64,000 bases of DNA, taken from Enterobacter sp. Bisph1. Lineage in GTDB: Bacteria; Pseudomonadota; Gammaproteobacteria; Enterobacterales; Enterobacteriaceae. The notes beneath the pieces are model-generated. The model ran no database searches, was not told the origin of the DNA, and saw only the letters and a program-made list of their open reading frames with translations. The stretch spans positions 1-64,000 of the forward strand of contig NZ_JXAG01000047.1 of assembly GCF_000814905.1 (NCBI RefSeq). Direction: 5' to 3'. Position 1 is the stretch's first letter. Each line of letters begins with the position of its first letter. This document shows positions 34,591 to 46,220 of the stretch, in pieces. The position numbers and the translations under genes were made by a program.

Positions 34591-37134
34591 ATGAGCAAAG
34601 TCAAACTCGCTGTAATCGGTAATGGCATGGTCGGCCACCGTTTTATTGAGGATCTCCTCGATAAAGCCGAAGCCAGCCAGTTCGATATTACCGTCTTCTG
34701 TGAAGAGCCGCGTAAAGCCTACGACCGCGTCCATCTCTCTTCCTACTTCTCCCACCATACGGCTGAAGAGCTGTCGCTGGTGCGTGAAGGATTTTATGAG
34801 AAACACGGCGTTAAAGTGCTGATTGGCGAACGTGCGATCACTATCAACCGTCAGGAAAAAGTGATCCACTCCAGCGCCGGACGCACGGTTTATTACGACA
34901 AGCTGATCATGGCAACGGGCTCTTACCCCTGGATCCCGCCTATTAAAGGTTCCGAAACGCAAGACTGCTTCGTGTACCGCACCATTGAAGATTTGAACGC
35001 CATTGAATCCTGCGCACGCCGCAGCCGCCGCGGTGCGGTCGTTGGTGGTGGCCTGCTCGGTCTGGAAGCCGCCGGGGCGCTGAAAAACTTAGGCGTTGAA
35101 ACCCACGTGATCGAATTCGCGCCCATGCTGATGGCGGAACAGCTCGACAACATGGGCGGCGAGCAGCTGAAGCGCAAAATTGAGAGCATGGGCGTGCGCG
35201 TGCACACCAGCAAGAACACCAAAGAGATCGTGCAGGAAGGCACTGAAGCGCGTAAAACCATGCGCTTCGCCGACGGTAGCGAGCTGGAAGTCGACTTTAT
35301 CGTCTTCTCCACCGGTATTCGCCCACGTGACAAACTGGCGACCCAGTGCGGGCTGGAAGTGGCTCAGCGCGGCGGCATCGTCATTAACGATAGCTGCCAG
35401 ACTTCCGACCCAAGTATCTATGCTATCGGCGAGTGCGCCAGCTGGAACAACCGCGTGTATGGCCTGGTTGCACCTGGCTACAAAATGGCGCAGGTCGCGG
35501 TAGATCATATCCTCGGCACGGCTAACGCCTTTGTAGGCGCCGATCTCAGTGCCAAACTGAAACTGCTTGGCGTTGATGTTGGCGGTATCGGCGATGCCCA
35601 TGGCCGCACGCCGGGCGCACGCAGCTACGTCTATCTCGACGAAAGCAAAGAAGTCTACAAACGCCTGATTGTCAGCCCGGATAACAAAACCCTGCTCGGT
35701 GCCGTGCTGGTGGGTGATACCAGCGATTTCGGCAACCTGCTGCAGCTGGTACTGAATGCTATTGAGCTGCCGGAAAACCCCGACGCGCTGATCCTGCCCG
35801 CCCACGCGGCTGGCGGTAAACCGTCAATCGGCGTTGATAAACTGCCGGATAGCGCGCAAATCTGCTCCTGCTTCGACGTGACCAAAGGCGATCTGATTAG
35901 CGCTATTAACAAAGGCTGCCACACCGTTGCGGCGCTGAAAGCGGAAACCAAAGCCGGTACCGGCTGCGGCGGCTGTATCCCGCTGGTCACCCAGGTGCTG
36001 AACGCAGAGCTGGCGAAACAGGGTATCGAAATCACTAATAACCTGTGCGAGCACTTCGCTTACTCGCGCCAGGAGCTGTACCACCTGATCCGCGTTGAAG
36101 GGATTAAATCCTTCGATGAACTGCTGGCGAAATACGGCAAAGGTTACGGCTGTGAAGTGTGTAAACCGACGGTCGGTTCTCTGCTGGCCTCCTGCTGGAA
36201 CGAGTATGTGCTGAAACCGCAGCACACGCCGCTGCAGGACACCAACGATAACTTCCTCGCCAATATCCAGAAAGATGGCACTTATTCCGTCATCCCGCGC
36301 TCCGCGGGCGGCGAAATCACCCCGGAAGGGTTGATGGAAGTGGGCCGTATCGCCCGTGAATTTAATCTCTACACCAAAATCACCGGCTCCCAGCGTATCG
36401 GCCTGTTCGGCGCGCAAAAAGATGACCTGCCGGAAATCTGGCGTCAGTTGATTAACGCCGGTTTCGAAACCGGTCACGCTTACGCGAAAGCGCTACGCAT
36501 GGCGAAAACCTGTGTCGGTTCAACCTGGTGCCGTTACGGCGTGGGCGACAGCGTCGGCTTCGGCGTCGAGCTGGAAAACCGCTACAAAGGCATTCGTACA
36601 CCGCACAAAATGAAGTTTGGCGTCTCTGGCTGTACCCGTGAATGTGCGGAAGCACAGGGTAAAGACGTGGGCATTATCGCCACGGAAAAAGGCTGGAACC
36701 TGTATGTCTGCGGTAACGGCGGTATGAAACCGCGCCACGCGGATCTGCTGGCGGCGGATCTCGACCGCGAGACTCTGCTGCACTATCTCGACCGCTTTAT
36801 GATGTTCTACATCCGTACCGCTGACAAACTGACACGTACGGCTTCCTGGCTGGAAAGCATGGAAGGCGGCATCGACTATCTGCGCAGCGTGATTATTGAT
36901 GACAAACTGGGCTTTGACGCGCAGCTGGAAGAAGAAATGACCCGTCTGCGTGAAGCGGTTATCTGCGAATGGACCGAAACGGTGAATACCCCGGCCGCGC
37001 AGGAGCGCTTCAAACACTTTATCAATAGCGACCGCCGCGATCCCAACGTGCAGGTGGTGCCAGAACGTCAGCAACATCGCCCGGCAACGCCGTATGAACG
37101 TATTCCGGTTGTGTTAGTGGAGGAAAACGCATGA
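34591..37134 (+). CDS. nirB: NADH-dependent nitrite reductase large subunit NirB
   Basis: 847-residue cytoplasmic enzyme reducing nitrite to ammonium. FAD/NADH domains occupy about 1-300, a BFD-like [2Fe-2S] region follows near 420-500 (CSCFDVTKGD, CGGCIP), and the sirohaem/[4Fe-4S] reductase domain covers about 550-800 with its ligand cysteines in TCVGSTWC and GCTREC. First gene of nirBDC-cysG; CysG makes the sirohaem it needs. Confidence 0.98.
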   Translation: MSKVKLAVIGNGMVGHRFIEDLLDKAEASQFDITVFCEEPRKAYDRVHLSSYFSHHTAEELSLVREGFYEKHGVKVLIGERAITINRQEKVIHSSAGRTVYYDKLIMATGSYPWIPPIKGSETQDCFVYRTIEDLNAIESCARRSRRGAVVGGGLLGLEAAGALKNLGVETHVIEFAPMLMAEQLDNMGGEQLKRKIESMGVRVHTSKNTKEIVQEGTEARKTMRFADGSELEVDFIVFSTGIRPRDKLATQCGLEVAQRGGIVINDSCQTSDPSIYAIGECASWNNRVYGLVAPGYKMAQVAVDHILGTANAFVGADLSAKLKLLGVDVGGIGDAHGRTPGARSYVYLDESKEVYKRLIVSPDNKTLLGAVLVGDTSDFGNLLQLVLNAIELPENPDALILPAHAAGGKPSIGVDKLPDSAQICSCFDVTKGDLISAINKGCHTVAALKAETKAGTGCGGCIPLVTQVLNAELAKQGIEITNNLCEHFAYSRQELYHLIRVEGIKSFDELLAKYGKGYGCEVCKPTVGSLLASCWNEYVLKPQHTPLQDTNDNFLANIQKDGTYSVIPRSAGGEITPEGLMEVGRIAREFNLYTKITGSQRIGLFGAQKDDLPEIWRQLINAGFETGHAYAKALRMAKTCVGSTWCRYGVGDSVGFGVELENRYKGIRTPHKMKFGVSGCTRECAEAQGKDVGIIATEKGWNLYVCGNGGMKPRHADLLAADLDRETLLHYLDRFMMFYIRTADKLTRTASWLESMEGGIDYLRSVIIDDKLGFDAQLEEEMTRLREAVICEWTETVNTPAAQERFKHFINSDRRDPNVQVVPERQQHRPATPYERIPVVLVEENA

Positions 37135-37457
37135 GCCAGTGGAACACCGTTTGCAACATCAACGACATCATCCCGGCAACCGGCGTCTGCGCGCTGGTAA
37201 AAGAGCATCAGGTCGCGATTTTCCGCCCGCGTCATGATGATCAGCTGTACGCCATCAGCAATATCGACCCGTTTTTCCAGGCCAGCGTACTCTCTCGCGG
37301 CCTGATTGCTGAACATCAGGGCGAACTGTGGGTTGCCAGCCCGCTGAAAAAACAACGCTTCCGCCTGCGCGATGGCCTGTGCATGGAAGATGAGAGCCGC
37401 TCTGTCACGCACTTCGATGTCCGCGTGAAAGAGGGAGAAGTACAGATTAAAGCGTAA
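37131..37457 (+). CDS. nirD: Nitrite reductase small subunit NirD
   Basis: 108-residue Rieske-like subunit of NirBD. It lacks the Cys/His ligands of true Rieske proteins, as usual for NirD. Starts inside the nirB stop (ATGA overlap). Confidence 0.96.
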   Translation: MSQWNTVCNINDIIPATGVCALVKEHQVAIFRPRHDDQLYAISNIDPFFQASVLSRGLIAEHQGELWVASPLKKQRFRLRDGLCMEDESRSVTHFDVRVKEGEVQIKA

Positions 37458-37464
37458 CCCCTTT

Positions 37465-37490
37465 GCGGGGGCGCAATGCTCCCGCTTTTA
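37465..37490 (+). terminator. Attenuator-like hairpin between nirD and nirC
   Basis: GCGGGGGC / GCTCCCGC (one G-T pair, 5-base loop GCAAT) followed by TTTTAATTTTTC, 8 bases after nirD. It has the form of an intrinsic terminator inside the operon and would lower nirC-cysG expression relative to nirBD. Confidence 0.7.
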
Positions 37491-37536
37491 ATTTTTCTTT
37501 TAAACCTTTTCTCTTTAACTTTGGATAATCAACACT

Positions 37537-38346
37537 ATGTTTACCGACACTATTAATAAGTGCGCGGCTAACGCTGCGCGCATCGCTCGCCTCTTCGCAC
37601 AAAATCCTCTGGGCTTCTGGATAAGCTCCGCCATGGCGGGCGCGTATGTAGGGCTTGGCATTATCCTGATTTTCACCCTCGGCAACCTGCTCGATCCGGC
37701 GGTTCGTCCGCTGGTAATGGGCGCAACCTTCGGGATTGCCTTAACGCTGGTGATTATCGCCGGTTCCGAGCTGTTTACCGGTCATACCATGTTTCTGACA
37801 TTAGGCGTAAAAGCCGGCACTATTAGCCACGGTCAAATGTGGGCGATTCTGCCGCAGACCTGGCTCGGTAACCTGCTCGGTTCCGTGTTTGTCGCCCTGC
37901 TCTACTGCTGGGGCGGCGGCAGTTTACTGCCGGTCGACACCAGCCTGCTGCACACGGCTGCGCTGGCAAAAACCACGGCTCCAGCCACCGTCCTGTTCTT
38001 TAAAGGCGCGCTGTGTAACTGGCTGGTATGTCTGGCAATCTGGATGGCAATCCGTACCGAAGGCGCAGCAAAATTCCTCGCCATCTGGTGGTGCCTGCTG
38101 GCGTTTATCGCCTCGGGCTATGAGCACTCCATCGCCAATATGACGGTCTTCGCCCTCTCCTGGTTTGGTCATCACAACGAAGCGTTTACCCTCTCCGGGA
38201 TTGGTCACAATCTGCTGTGGGTAACGCTGGGCAATACTTTCTCAGGCGCAGTATTTATGGGATTGGGTTACTGGTATGCTACGCCAAAAAGTGAGCGCCC
38301 TTGCGCGCAAGAGCGCGTAACAGGCCAGCCTGCAGCCAATAACTAA
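37537..38346 (+). CDS. nirC: Nitrite transporter NirC
   Basis: 269-residue member of the formate/nitrite transporter (FNT) family with six hydrophobic segments. GSELFTGHTMF and the later GYEHSIANM mark the FNT pore. Moves nitrite across the inner membrane for NirBD. Confidence 0.96.
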   Translation: MFTDTINKCAANAARIARLFAQNPLGFWISSAMAGAYVGLGIILIFTLGNLLDPAVRPLVMGATFGIALTLVIIAGSELFTGHTMFLTLGVKAGTISHGQMWAILPQTWLGNLLGSVFVALLYCWGGGSLLPVDTSLLHTAALAKTTAPATVLFFKGALCNWLVCLAIWMAIRTEGAAKFLAIWWCLLAFIASGYEHSIANMTVFALSWFGHHNEAFTLSGIGHNLLWVTLGNTFSGAVFMGLGYWYATPKSERPCAQERVTGQPAANN

Positions 38347-38364
38347 AAATGATGAGGTAATGTC

Positions 38365-39729
38365 GTGGACCATTTGCCAATTTTTTGTCAGCTCCGCGAT
38401 CGCCAGTGTTTGCTCGTTGGCGGTGGTGATGTTGCAGAACGTAAAGCCAGGCTGTTAATGGATGCAGGTGCACGGCTTACCGTCAATGCCCTCTCTTTTG
38501 TCCCGCAGTTCACCGCGTGGGCCGAAGAGGGGATGCTAACGTTGGTTATGGGTGATTTCAGCGAAACGCTGCTCGATGAGTGTTGGCTGGCGATTGCCGC
38601 AACGGATAACGACGCAGTGAATCAGCGCGTCAGCGATGCGGCAGAGCAGCGCCGTATCTTCTGCAACGTAGTGGACGCGCCGAAACAGGCCAGCTTTATT
38701 ATGCCGTCGATTATCGATCGCTCGCCGCTGATGGTGGCGGTCTCCTCCGGCGGCACCTCGCCGGTGCTGGCCCGTTTACTGCGCGAAAAACTTGAATCAC
38801 TGCTGCCGCAGCATTTAGGCCATGTCGCCCGTTTCGCCGGACAGTTGCGCAGCCGGGTCAAAAAGCAGTTTGCCAGCATGAGCGAGCGTCGCCGTTTCTG
38901 GGAAAAACTGTTTGTTAACGATCGCCTCGCCCAATCCCTGGCGAACCAGGATATGGCCGCGGTTGACAAGATTACCGAGCAGTTGCTTTGCGAACCGCTG
39001 GATAATCGTGGCGAAGTGGTGCTGGTGGGCGCAGGTCCTGGCGATGCCGGGCTGCTGACATTAAAAGGTTTGCAGCAGATCCAGCAGGCAGATGTGGTGG
39101 TGTATGACCGGCTGGTTTCTGATGAGATCATGAACCTGGTGCGCCGCGACGCCGACCGGGTATTTGTGGGCAAACGCGCGGGCTTTCACTGCGTGCCGCA
39201 GGAGGAGATTAACCAAATCCTGCTGCGAGAGGCGCAAAGCGGCAAACGCGTTGTGCGTCTTAAAGGCGGCGATCCCTTTATTTTCGGGCGCGGCGGTGAA
39301 GAGCTTGAAACCTTGTGTCACGCGGGTATTCCCTTCTCCGTGGTGCCGGGCATCACGGCGGCATCCGGCTGCTCGGCCTATTCCGGCATTCCGTTAACCC
39401 ATCGCGATTACGCGCAAAGCGTGCGGCTGATTACCGGCCACCTGAAAACCGGCGGCGAGCTGGACTGGGCCAATCTGGCGGCAGAAAAGCAGACGCTGGT
39501 GTTCTATATGGGGCTGAATCAGGCGGCAACCATTCAGGCGCAGCTGATTGAACACGGTATGCAGGCGGATATGCCGGTGGCGCTGGTGGAAAACGGCACC
39601 TCGGTAAATCAAAAAGTGGTCAGCGGCGATTTAGCGCAGTTGGGTGAACTGGCAGAGCAGGTACAAAGCCCGGCGCTGATCATTGTTGGCCGCGTTGTGG
39701 GTCTGCGCGATAAGTTGAAGTGGTTCTGA
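38365..39729 (+). CDS. cysG: Sirohaem synthase CysG (trifunctional)
   Basis: 454 residues from a GTG start (GAGG seven bases ahead; the nearby ATG is out of frame). The N-terminal precorrin-2 dehydrogenase/ferrochelatase part has [10 protein letters not shown] (NAD), Asp104 and Ser128; the C-terminal uroporphyrinogen-III methyltransferase part (from about 216) has [12 protein letters not shown] and [15 protein letters not shown]. Makes sirohaem for NirB and sulfite reductase. Confidence 0.97.
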   Translation: MDHLPIFCQLRDRQCLLVGGGDVAERKARLLMDAGARLTVNALSFVPQFTAWAEEGMLTLVMGDFSETLLDECWLAIAATDNDAVNQRVSDAAEQRRIFCNVVDAPKQASFIMPSIIDRSPLMVAVSSGGTSPVLARLLREKLESLLPQHLGHVARFAGQLRSRVKKQFASMSERRRFWEKLFVNDRLAQSLANQDMAAVDKITEQLLCEPLDNRGEVVLVGAGPGDAGLLTLKGLQQIQQADVVVYDRLVSDEIMNLVRRDADRVFVGKRAGFHCVPQEEINQILLREAQSGKRVVRLKGGDPFIFGRGGEELETLCHAGIPFSVVPGITAASGCSAYSGIPLTHRDYAQSVRLITGHLKTGGELDWANLAAEKQTLVFYMGLNQAATIQAQLIEHGMQADMPVALVENGTSVNQKVVSGDLAQLGELAEQVQSPALIIVGRVVGLRDKLKWF

Positions 39730-39735
39730 TAAAAA

Positions 39736-39762
39736 AAGGGCAGGTTAAACCTGCCCTTCTCA
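39736..39762. terminator. Bidirectional terminator between cysG and trpS
   Basis: AAGGGCAGGTT / AACCTGCCCTT; on the reverse strand a T7 run follows, so it serves trpS well and cysG less well. Lies in the 46-base gap between the convergent genes. Confidence 0.85.
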
Positions 39763-39775
39763 TTGTTAACGCCGG

Positions 39776-40780
39776 TTACGGTTTGGCGACAAAGCCAATC
39801 GCTTCGTAGACTTTTTTCAAGGTTTCCGATGCGCGAGCGCTGGCTTTTTCCGCACCCTCTTTCATCACCTGTTGCAGGAAGGCTTCATCATTGCGATAGC
39901 GATGATAACGCTCCTGCAGCTCCGTCAGCATAGCGGATACCGCGTCCGCCACTTCCCCTTTCAGATGACCGTACATTTTGCCGTCAAAGTGCTGTTCCAG
40001 TTCAGCAATGCTCTGACCGGTCACGGCAGAGAGGATATCCAGCAGGTTGGAAACCCCCGCTTTGTTGGCGATATCGTAACGCACCACCGGCGGCTCGTCG
40101 GAGTCGGTCACGGCACGTTTGATCTTTTTCACTACCGATTTCGGATCTTCCAGCAGGCCGATAACGTTGTTGCGGTTATCGTCGGACTTGGACATTTTCC
40201 TGGTGGGTTCCAGCAGTGACATAACGCGCGCGCCGGATTTCGGAATAAACGGCTCAGGGACTTTGAAGATATCGCCATAGATAGCGTTAAAACGCTGGGC
40301 GATATCGCGGCTCAGCTCCAGATGCTGTTTCTGGTCTTCGCCCACCGGCACCTGAGTCGTTTGATACAGCAGAATGTCCGCCGCCATCAGTACCGGGTAA
40401 TCAAACAGACCGGCGTTAATGTTTTCGGCGTAACGCGTGGATTTGTCTTTAAACTGCGTCATTCGGCTCAGTTCGCCGAAATAGGTGTAGCAGTTCAGCG
40501 CCCAGCCAAGCTGTGCGTGTTCCGGCACGTGGGACTGAACGAAAATGGTGCTTTTTTGCGGATCGATACCGCATGCCAGATAGAGGGCCAGCGTGTCCAG
40601 CGTTGCCTTGCGCAGCGCCTGCGGATCCTGGCGCACGGTAATAGCGTGCTGGTCAACGATGCAGTAGATACAGTGATAGTCGTCCTGCATGTTCACCCAC
40701 TGACGCAGCGCACCCATATAGTTGCCAATGGTCAATTCACCTGAGGGCTGCGCGCCGCTAAAGACGATGGGCTTAGTCAT
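39776..40780 (-). CDS. trpS: Tryptophanyl-tRNA synthetase
   Basis: 334-residue class I synthetase. The HIGH-like motif is TIGNY within [11 protein letters not shown] near residue 17 and KMSKS is at about 195 (RKMSKSDDN). Overlaps gph by 8 bases, in the aroK-aroB-damX-dam-rpe-gph-trpS superoperon order. Confidence 0.98.
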   Translation of the reverse strand: MTKPIVFSGAQPSGELTIGNYMGALRQWVNMQDDYHCIYCIVDQHAITVRQDPQALRKATLDTLALYLACGIDPQKSTIFVQSHVPEHAQLGWALNCYTYFGELSRMTQFKDKSTRYAENINAGLFDYPVLMAADILLYQTTQVPVGEDQKQHLELSRDIAQRFNAIYGDIFKVPEPFIPKSGARVMSLLEPTRKMSKSDDNRNNVIGLLEDPKSVVKKIKRAVTDSDEPPVVRYDIANKAGVSNLLDILSAVTGQSIAELEQHFDGKMYGHLKGEVADAVSAMLTELQERYHRYRNDEAFLQQVMKEGAEKASARASETLKKVYEAIGFVAKP

Positions 40781-41531
40781 TTTTCATTTCCTGATGTTCA
40801 CTGTGCGAAAGCCCGAGTGCGGGCAGTAAATCTTTGAAGCGATCGTACACATAGTCCGGCTCGCTGGCGGTAATCACTTCGCCGTAGTTATAGCCGTAGG
40901 TCATTCCGACCGACACGCTGCCTGCCGCCTTAGCGGCCAGGATATCGTTGCGTGAATCACCGACGAAGAGTAACTCATGAGGTTGAATAGTGAGCTTTTT
41001 GCACACCAGAAGCAACGGTTCCGGGTGCGGCTTTTTATTCGCCACATCATCGCCGCCAACCACAAAGGTGAAATATTGCGCAATACCCAGCGCCTCAAGC
41101 AGCGGTGCCACAAACGGCGTCGGCTTATTGGTCACCAGCGCCAGCGGTAGCCCTTTGGCATGCAGCGCGGCCAGCGTTTCCGCCACGTCAGGGAAAAGAA
41201 AACTGCCCTCTTCCACCGTCTCTTCGTAATAGCGATTAAACAGCTTACGCAGCATGCGCACCTGCTCTTCCTGCGGGATCTGGCTATCGATATCGGGCTT
41301 GCCCTGCGCCGCTCGCTGGCTGGTGCGCTCCTGGCGCGACCAGTTAAACGCGCGTTCCATCAGCACATCCGCACCGTTACCAATCCAGGTGACGACCCGT
41401 GCTTCCCCCGCCTGCGGCAGTTCAAGGGCATACAAGGCGTTATCCACCGCCGCGGTCAGCCCCGGCGCGCTGTCGACCAGCGTGCCGTCAAGATCGAACG
41501 CGATCCCTTTAATCGACTGCATTTTATTCAT
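40773..41531 (-). CDS. gph: Phosphoglycolate phosphatase Gph
   Basis: 252-residue HAD phosphatase. Motif [10 protein letters not shown] (about 13-21), motif II VTNKPT, and motif [10 protein letters not shown] are present. Removes 2-phosphoglycolate from DNA repair and other sources. Overlaps rpe and trpS by 8 bases each. Confidence 0.96.
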   Translation of the reverse strand: MNKMQSIKGIAFDLDGTLVDSAPGLTAAVDNALYALELPQAGEARVVTWIGNGADVLMERAFNWSRQERTSQRAAQGKPDIDSQIPQEEQVRMLRKLFNRYYEETVEEGSFLFPDVAETLAALHAKGLPLALVTNKPTPFVAPLLEALGIAQYFTFVVGGDDVANKKPHPEPLLLVCKKLTIQPHELLFVGDSRNDILAAKAAGSVSVGMTYGYNYGEVITASEPDYVYDRFKDLLPALGLSHSEHQEMKND

Positions 41532-42201
41532 GACTTACCTTTGCCAGTTCGCTACGCATTTCATCAATAACGTGTTTGTAATCCGGTTGATTGAAAATCG
41601 CCGAGCCCGCAACAAACATATCCGCGCCCGCAGCAGCGATAGCGCCAATATTGTCGACATTCACGCCACCGTCGACTTCAAGACGAATATCAAAACCGGA
41701 AGCGTCAATACGGCGGCGCGCTTCACGCAGCTTATCAAGGGTGTGCGGAATAAAAGATTGACCGCCAAAGCCTGGGTTAACGGACATCAGCAGGATCACG
41801 TCCAGTTTATCCATCACATAATCCAGATAGCTCAAGGGGGTTGCCGGGTTAAACACCAGCCCCGCTTTACAGCCGTGTTCTTTGATCAGCTGCAGTGAGC
41901 GATCGACATGTTCGGAGGCTTCAGGATGGAAGGTGATGATACTGGCACCCGCCGCAGCAAAATCCGGGATCAGGCGATCGACGGGTTTTACCATCAGGTG
42001 AACATCGATTGGAGCGGTAATACCATAGTTGCGCAGCGCTTTAAGCACCATCGGGCCGATGGTCAAATTCGGCACATAATGGTTGTCCATGACGTCGAAA
42101 TGGACGACATCGCCGCCCGCCGCCAGTACGGCGGCGGTATCTTCGCCCAGGCGAGCAAAATCAGCCGACAGAATCGAGGGGGCAATCAAATACTGTTTCA
42201 T
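41524..42201 (-). CDS. rpe: Ribulose-phosphate 3-epimerase Rpe
   Basis: 225-residue TIM-barrel enzyme of the pentose phosphate pathway. Metal ligands appear in [14 protein letters not shown] (His, Asp) and VHLMV, and the phosphate site in NPGFGGQ and [14 protein letters not shown] was taken as start, matching E. coli, rather than an ATG two codons upstream. Confidence 0.97.
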   Translation of the reverse strand: MKQYLIAPSILSADFARLGEDTAAVLAAGGDVVHFDVMDNHYVPNLTIGPMVLKALRNYGITAPIDVHLMVKPVDRLIPDFAAAGASIITFHPEASEHVDRSLQLIKEHGCKAGLVFNPATPLSYLDYVMDKLDVILLMSVNPGFGGQSFIPHTLDKLREARRRIDASGFDIRLEVDGGVNVDNIGAIAAAGADMFVAGSAIFNQPDYKHVIDEMRSELAKVSHE

Positions 42202-42252
42202 CCGCATCTCCTTGAGAAAATAGGGGGTCAGCAGCGGCGCGGTGAAGGCGAC

Positions 42253-43074
42253 TTATCGCGAAGCCGGGCGATAGAGCGCCAGCAGTTCATCCACCTTTTT
42301 GCGTGTGCCGCCGTTACTGCTGATACTGCGCCGCACTTTGACCACGTGTAATTTTGCCTGGCTATACCACTCGCGCGTCAGCAGCGTGTCATGGTTAGAA
42401 ATCAGCACCGGGATTCGGTTTTGCACCAGGTTTTCGGCAATGGCCGCCAAATGTGCCTGCTGCTCAAGGCTAAAGCTGTTGGTGTGATACGCCGTAAAAT
42501 TGGCCGTCGCCGACAGCGGCGCATAAGGCGGATCGCAATAGACAACGGAGTTCGCGTCTGCGCGGGCCATGCTGTCAGCGTAAGATTCGCAGTAAAAAAA
42601 GGCGTTCTGCGCTTTCTCGGCGAAGTGGTACAGCTCCGCTTCCGGGAAATAGGGCTTCTTATAACGCCCGAACGGCACGTTGAATTCACCGCGCAGATTA
42701 TAGCGGCACAGGCCGTTGTAGCCATGCCGGTTGAGATATAAAAACAGCAGCGCGCGGCGGAAAGGCTCCCGACACAGGTTGAACTCTGTGCGCAGCTCAT
42801 AGTAAACCGCAGATTGATTGGTTTCTGGTGCGAAGAGCTTCCGCGCCTGGCGAACATATTCGTCCGGCTGGTCTTTAACGATGTTGTAGAGGCTTATCAA
42901 GTCGCTGTTGATATCAGCGAGGATGTAACGGGAGTACGACGTGTTGAGAAACACCGAACCCGCGCCAACGAACGGCTCGATAAGGCATTCGCCCTGCGGC
43001 AGATGCCTTCCGATATCGTCCAGCAGGGGGTATTTCCCCCCTGCCCATTTCAAAAAAGCGCGATTCTTTTTCAT
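42253..43074 (-). CDS. dam: DNA adenine methyltransferase Dam (GATC)
   Basis: 273 residues. Catalytic motif DPPY at 181-184, AdoMet motif FVGAGSVF near 35-42 and the N-terminal KWAGGK. Methylates GATC for mismatch repair, replication timing and gene regulation. 67 bases after damX. Confidence 0.98.
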   Translation of the reverse strand: MKKNRAFLKWAGGKYPLLDDIGRHLPQGECLIEPFVGAGSVFLNTSYSRYILADINSDLISLYNIVKDQPDEYVRQARKLFAPETNQSAVYYELRTEFNLCREPFRRALLFLYLNRHGYNGLCRYNLRGEFNVPFGRYKKPYFPEAELYHFAEKAQNAFFYCESYADSMARADANSVVYCDPPYAPLSATANFTAYHTNSFSLEQQAHLAAIAENLVQNRIPVLISNHDTLLTREWYSQAKLHVVKVRRSISSNGGTRKKVDELLALYRPASR

Positions 43075-43141
43075 GCTGACTGATTACTTACACTCTCTCC
43101 GGCTGTGGAAAAAGCTCCGACAGCATCCTGCGCTTTATACA

Positions 43142-44467
43142 TTATTTCAGATCGGCCTGAACCTGATGTATCGGTTTGGCCCAGGGGTTTTTCGCCTGAA
43201 CGTCCGCAGGTAACGCCGCAACGGCGCGCTTCGCTTCATCTTTCGAAGCATAAACGCCGCTCACCAGCACATACCACGGCTGACCGTTACGCGTCGTTTG
43301 ATAGACCACGAAGTTTTTCAGGTTCTCTTTCTTCGCCCACGTATTCAGGTTGCTGTAGTTCGATGAGCTGCTCAGCTGTAGCGTGTAATGGCTACCCGGC
43401 GCGGATTTCAGCGCACCGACATTGCCGCTAGAGGCAACAGCGTTGGCAGCAGGTGCTGCGCTGGCCGCTGGCGCGGTTGTGGTTGCTGTTTTCGTCTGGG
43501 TCGGCGCAGGCGTTGGCGTCGCCGTTGGTGTCGCCGTTGCTACCGGAGCTTTTACCGGTGCGGTCGCCGCGGTTTCAGTCCGTTTTGGCGGCTGAGCGAC
43601 AGGTTTAGATTCGGCTTTCGGTTCCGCTTTTGCCGCCGGCTCTTTTGCGACCGTTTTCGGCTCGATGACCATCTGCTTGCGTTCGCTACGCTGCGCGGTG
43701 TTATGCGTTTCCGCAGGCGTTGCCTGAGCCTGCCGTGGGGCAGCGCCGTTGCCGTTTCGCACAGGCGCTACGGTTGCAGGCTCTGTCGGCAGCGTGGAGT
43801 TCACCGCGCTATCAAGCTGGGTCTGATTTTGCGGCTGCGACAGCGCGCTATTCAGATCACCCTGCACTTCAACGCGCTGCTGATTTGCAGGCGCTGCTGG
43901 TGTTTCGCTTTGCGATGGCGTGGAGGAAATTGGCGGCAGGGAGACGTCCTGCGGTGCAGATGCGTTGCCAGCGGTTTGCTGCTGTCCAGGTGCGGGCTGC
44001 GCGCCGTTTGCCTGATCCGCAGCGCCGGTATTCGTCGCATTGCTATTGCCCGCGGCAAGATCAATGCTCTTCTCCGCCGGCGCGTTTTGTTGATTGCTGG
44101 TGGAAGGTGCAGGAGATTTCAGCGCAGAACCAATACCGATGATTAACAGCAGCAGAACCAGAATCCCCACGCCCATCATCACGTACTGGCGGGAGGCAGG
44201 TTTTGCGGCAGCCGCGTTTTTGCGCTTGCGCGGACGGCGCTCTTCGCGCTCCTCGTCAAGGGCTTCTTCATCTTCTGCATAGCTCTCTTCTTGTCGCTCA
44301 TCACGCGCCCGACGGCTGCGTGAAGGACGGCGTTCGTCAGCCTCAACCTCAATATCATCAAAGTTGATTTGCGGCTCATCGACACGATCGGAAGATTGAC
44401 GAGAACGACCAGTACGACGATCGCTGGGATCGGGTTTCAGCTCGTCTTCTGGTTTGAATTCATCCAT
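43142..44467 (-). CDS. damX: Cell-division SPOR-domain protein DamX
   Basis: 441-residue single-pass inner-membrane protein. A charged cytoplasmic region (1-92) precedes one membrane segment (about 95-116), then a long Ala/Pro/Thr/Gln-rich periplasmic linker, and the C-terminal SPOR domain (about 355-435) that binds denuded septal glycan. Longer than the 428-residue E. coli protein, mainly in the low-complexity linker. Confidence 0.95.
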   Translation of the reverse strand: MDEFKPEDELKPDPSDRRTGRSRQSSDRVDEPQINFDDIEVEADERRPSRSRRARDERQEESYAEDEEALDEEREERRPRKRKNAAAAKPASRQYVMMGVGILVLLLLIIGIGSALKSPAPSTSNQQNAPAEKSIDLAAGNSNATNTGAADQANGAQPAPGQQQTAGNASAPQDVSLPPISSTPSQSETPAAPANQQRVEVQGDLNSALSQPQNQTQLDSAVNSTLPTEPATVAPVRNGNGAAPRQAQATPAETHNTAQRSERKQMVIEPKTVAKEPAAKAEPKAESKPVAQPPKRTETAATAPVKAPVATATPTATPTPAPTQTKTATTTAPAASAAPAANAVASSGNVGALKSAPGSHYTLQLSSSSNYSNLNTWAKKENLKNFVVYQTTRNGQPWYVLVSGVYASKDEAKRAVAALPADVQAKNPWAKPIHQVQADLK

Positions 44468-44554
44468 TTAACACCCCACACAAAGGCGGATACTGCAACA
44501 TGCATCCACCCGAAGTTAAACGCCACGCGACGCGTGACCAGACCTTTCTAATAG

Positions 44555-45643
44555 TTACGCCTGCTGGCAATCAGCAATGGCGCCAAGTACGACCTCATGC
44601 GACACTCCGCCGCGCACTTCACTCTTCCCTATGGCCAACGGGAGCACTAAGCGCATCTCTCCCGCCAACACTTTTTTATCGCGCATCATATGGGGCAAAT
44701 AAGCCTGCGCGGACATCTCCTGCGGCCCCTGCACCGGTAAACCAGCGCGTTTAAGCAGGGCGATAATCCGCTGCGTATCCGCCGCGCTGAACTGACCGAG
44801 GCGTTCAGACGCATGGGCCGCCATCACCATTCCTGCGGCGACAGCTTCACCGTGTAACCAGTTACCGTAGCCCATTTCAGCTTCGATAGCATGGCCGAAG
44901 GTATGGCCCAGATTCAGTAAAGCACGTAAGCCGGTTTCCCGCTCATCGGCGGCGACAACATCCGCTTTCAGCTCGCAACAGCGGCGAATACAGTACGCCA
45001 GCGCCGGGCCATCAAGGCGCAGCAAGGCGTCCATATTCTGCTCGAGCCAGTTAAAAAACTCGCCGTCGAGAATAATGCCGTATTTGATCACCTCCGCGAG
45101 ACCGGAAGAGAGCTCGCGGGCCGGAAGCGTCGCCAGACAATCGAGATCGACAACTACCGATGCGGGCTGATAAAAGGCACCGATCATGTTTTTGCCGAGG
45201 GGATGGTTCACCGCGGTTTTACCGCCAACGGAGGAATCAACCTGAGAAAGAAGCGTGGTCGGCACCTGAATAAAGCGTACGCCACGTTGATAGCTGGCTG
45301 CCGCGAAGCCGGTCAAATCACCCACAACGCCACCGCCAAGCGCGACCAGTGTGGTATCGCGCCCATGGGGTTTTTGCAACAGCGCGGTGAATACCGTGTC
45401 CATCACCGCAAGGCTTTTATACTGCTCGCCATCCGGCAGAATCACGCTATCCACTCTCACGCCAGCCTGTTCAAGAACACGACGGACCTTATCAAGATAG
45501 AGCGGAGCCAGCGTCTCGTTGGTCACCAGCATAACCTGATCGCCCGACTTCAGGGGCGAGAAGGAAGCTGGATCGCTAAACAAACCAGCCGCGATAGCGA
45601 TAGGGTAACTACGTTCCCCGAGAGTGACGGTAATCCTCTCCAT
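44555..45643 (-). CDS. aroB: 3-dehydroquinate synthase
   Basis: 362-residue NAD- and metal-dependent enzyme converting DAHP to 3-dehydroquinate. [16 protein letters not shown] (NAD loop), [15 protein letters not shown] and the zinc histidine in [11 protein letters not shown] are present. Follows aroK by 55 bases. Confidence 0.98.
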   Translation of the reverse strand: MERITVTLGERSYPIAIAAGLFSDPASFSPLKSGDQVMLVTNETLAPLYLDKVRRVLEQAGVRVDSVILPDGEQYKSLAVMDTVFTALLQKPHGRDTTLVALGGGVVGDLTGFAAASYQRGVRFIQVPTTLLSQVDSSVGGKTAVNHPLGKNMIGAFYQPASVVVDLDCLATLPARELSSGLAEVIKYGIILDGEFFNWLEQNMDALLRLDGPALAYCIRRCCELKADVVAADERETGLRALLNLGHTFGHAIEAEMGYGNWLHGEAVAAGMVMAAHASERLGQFSAADTQRIIALLKRAGLPVQGPQEMSAQAYLPHMMRDKKVLAGEMRLVLPLAIGKSEVRGGVSHEVVLGAIADCQQA

Positions 45644-45698
45644 GACGCGACATCCACCTTAGTTGCTTAAACCCGCAGGCGTGTGAATTGAGCCAGAA

Positions 45699-46220
45699 TC
45701 AGTTGCCTTCCAGCATATGTATAATCTGGTTTGCCACTACTTTTGCGCTCTGATCGTCAGTACGGATGGTCACGTCGGCAATCTCTTCATACAGCGGATT
45801 ACGTTCGTCGGCCAATGCTTCCAACACTTCACGCGGTGGCGCGTCCACCTGCAAAAGCGGGCGTTTTTTGTCACGTTGAGTGCGAGCCAGCTGCTTTTCA
45901 ATAGTAGTTTCCAGATAAACCACTACGCCGCGGGCGGAGAGACGATTACGGGTTTCGCGAGACTTTACAGAACCGCCGCCGGTAGCCAGCACAATGCCCT
46001 GTTTTTCAGTCAGCTCATTGATGATTTTTTCTTCGCGATCGCGGAAACCTTCTTCACCTTCAACATCGAAGACCCAGCCCACATCAGCTCCGGTTCGTTT
46101 CTCAATCTCTTGATCAGAATCGTAAAATTCCATATTGAGTTGTTGAGCTAACTGACGCCCAATAGTGCTTTTGCCGGCACCCATAGGCCCAACCAGAAAG
46201 ATATTGCGTTTCTCTGCCAT
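45699..46220 (-). CDS. aroK: Shikimate kinase I
   Basis: 173 residues; P-loop GPMGAGKST at 11-19, shikimate-binding Asp/Arg in [12 protein letters not shown] and the lid near [11 protein letters not shown]. Phosphorylates shikimate in the chorismate pathway. First gene of the aroK-aroB-damX-dam operon, with a promoter upstream. Confidence 0.98.
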   Translation of the reverse strand: MAEKRNIFLVGPMGAGKSTIGRQLAQQLNMEFYDSDQEIEKRTGADVGWVFDVEGEEGFRDREEKIINELTEKQGIVLATGGGSVKSRETRNRLSARGVVVYLETTIEKQLARTQRDKKRPLLQVDAPPREVLEALADERNPLYEEIADVTIRTDDQSAKVVANQIIHMLEGN

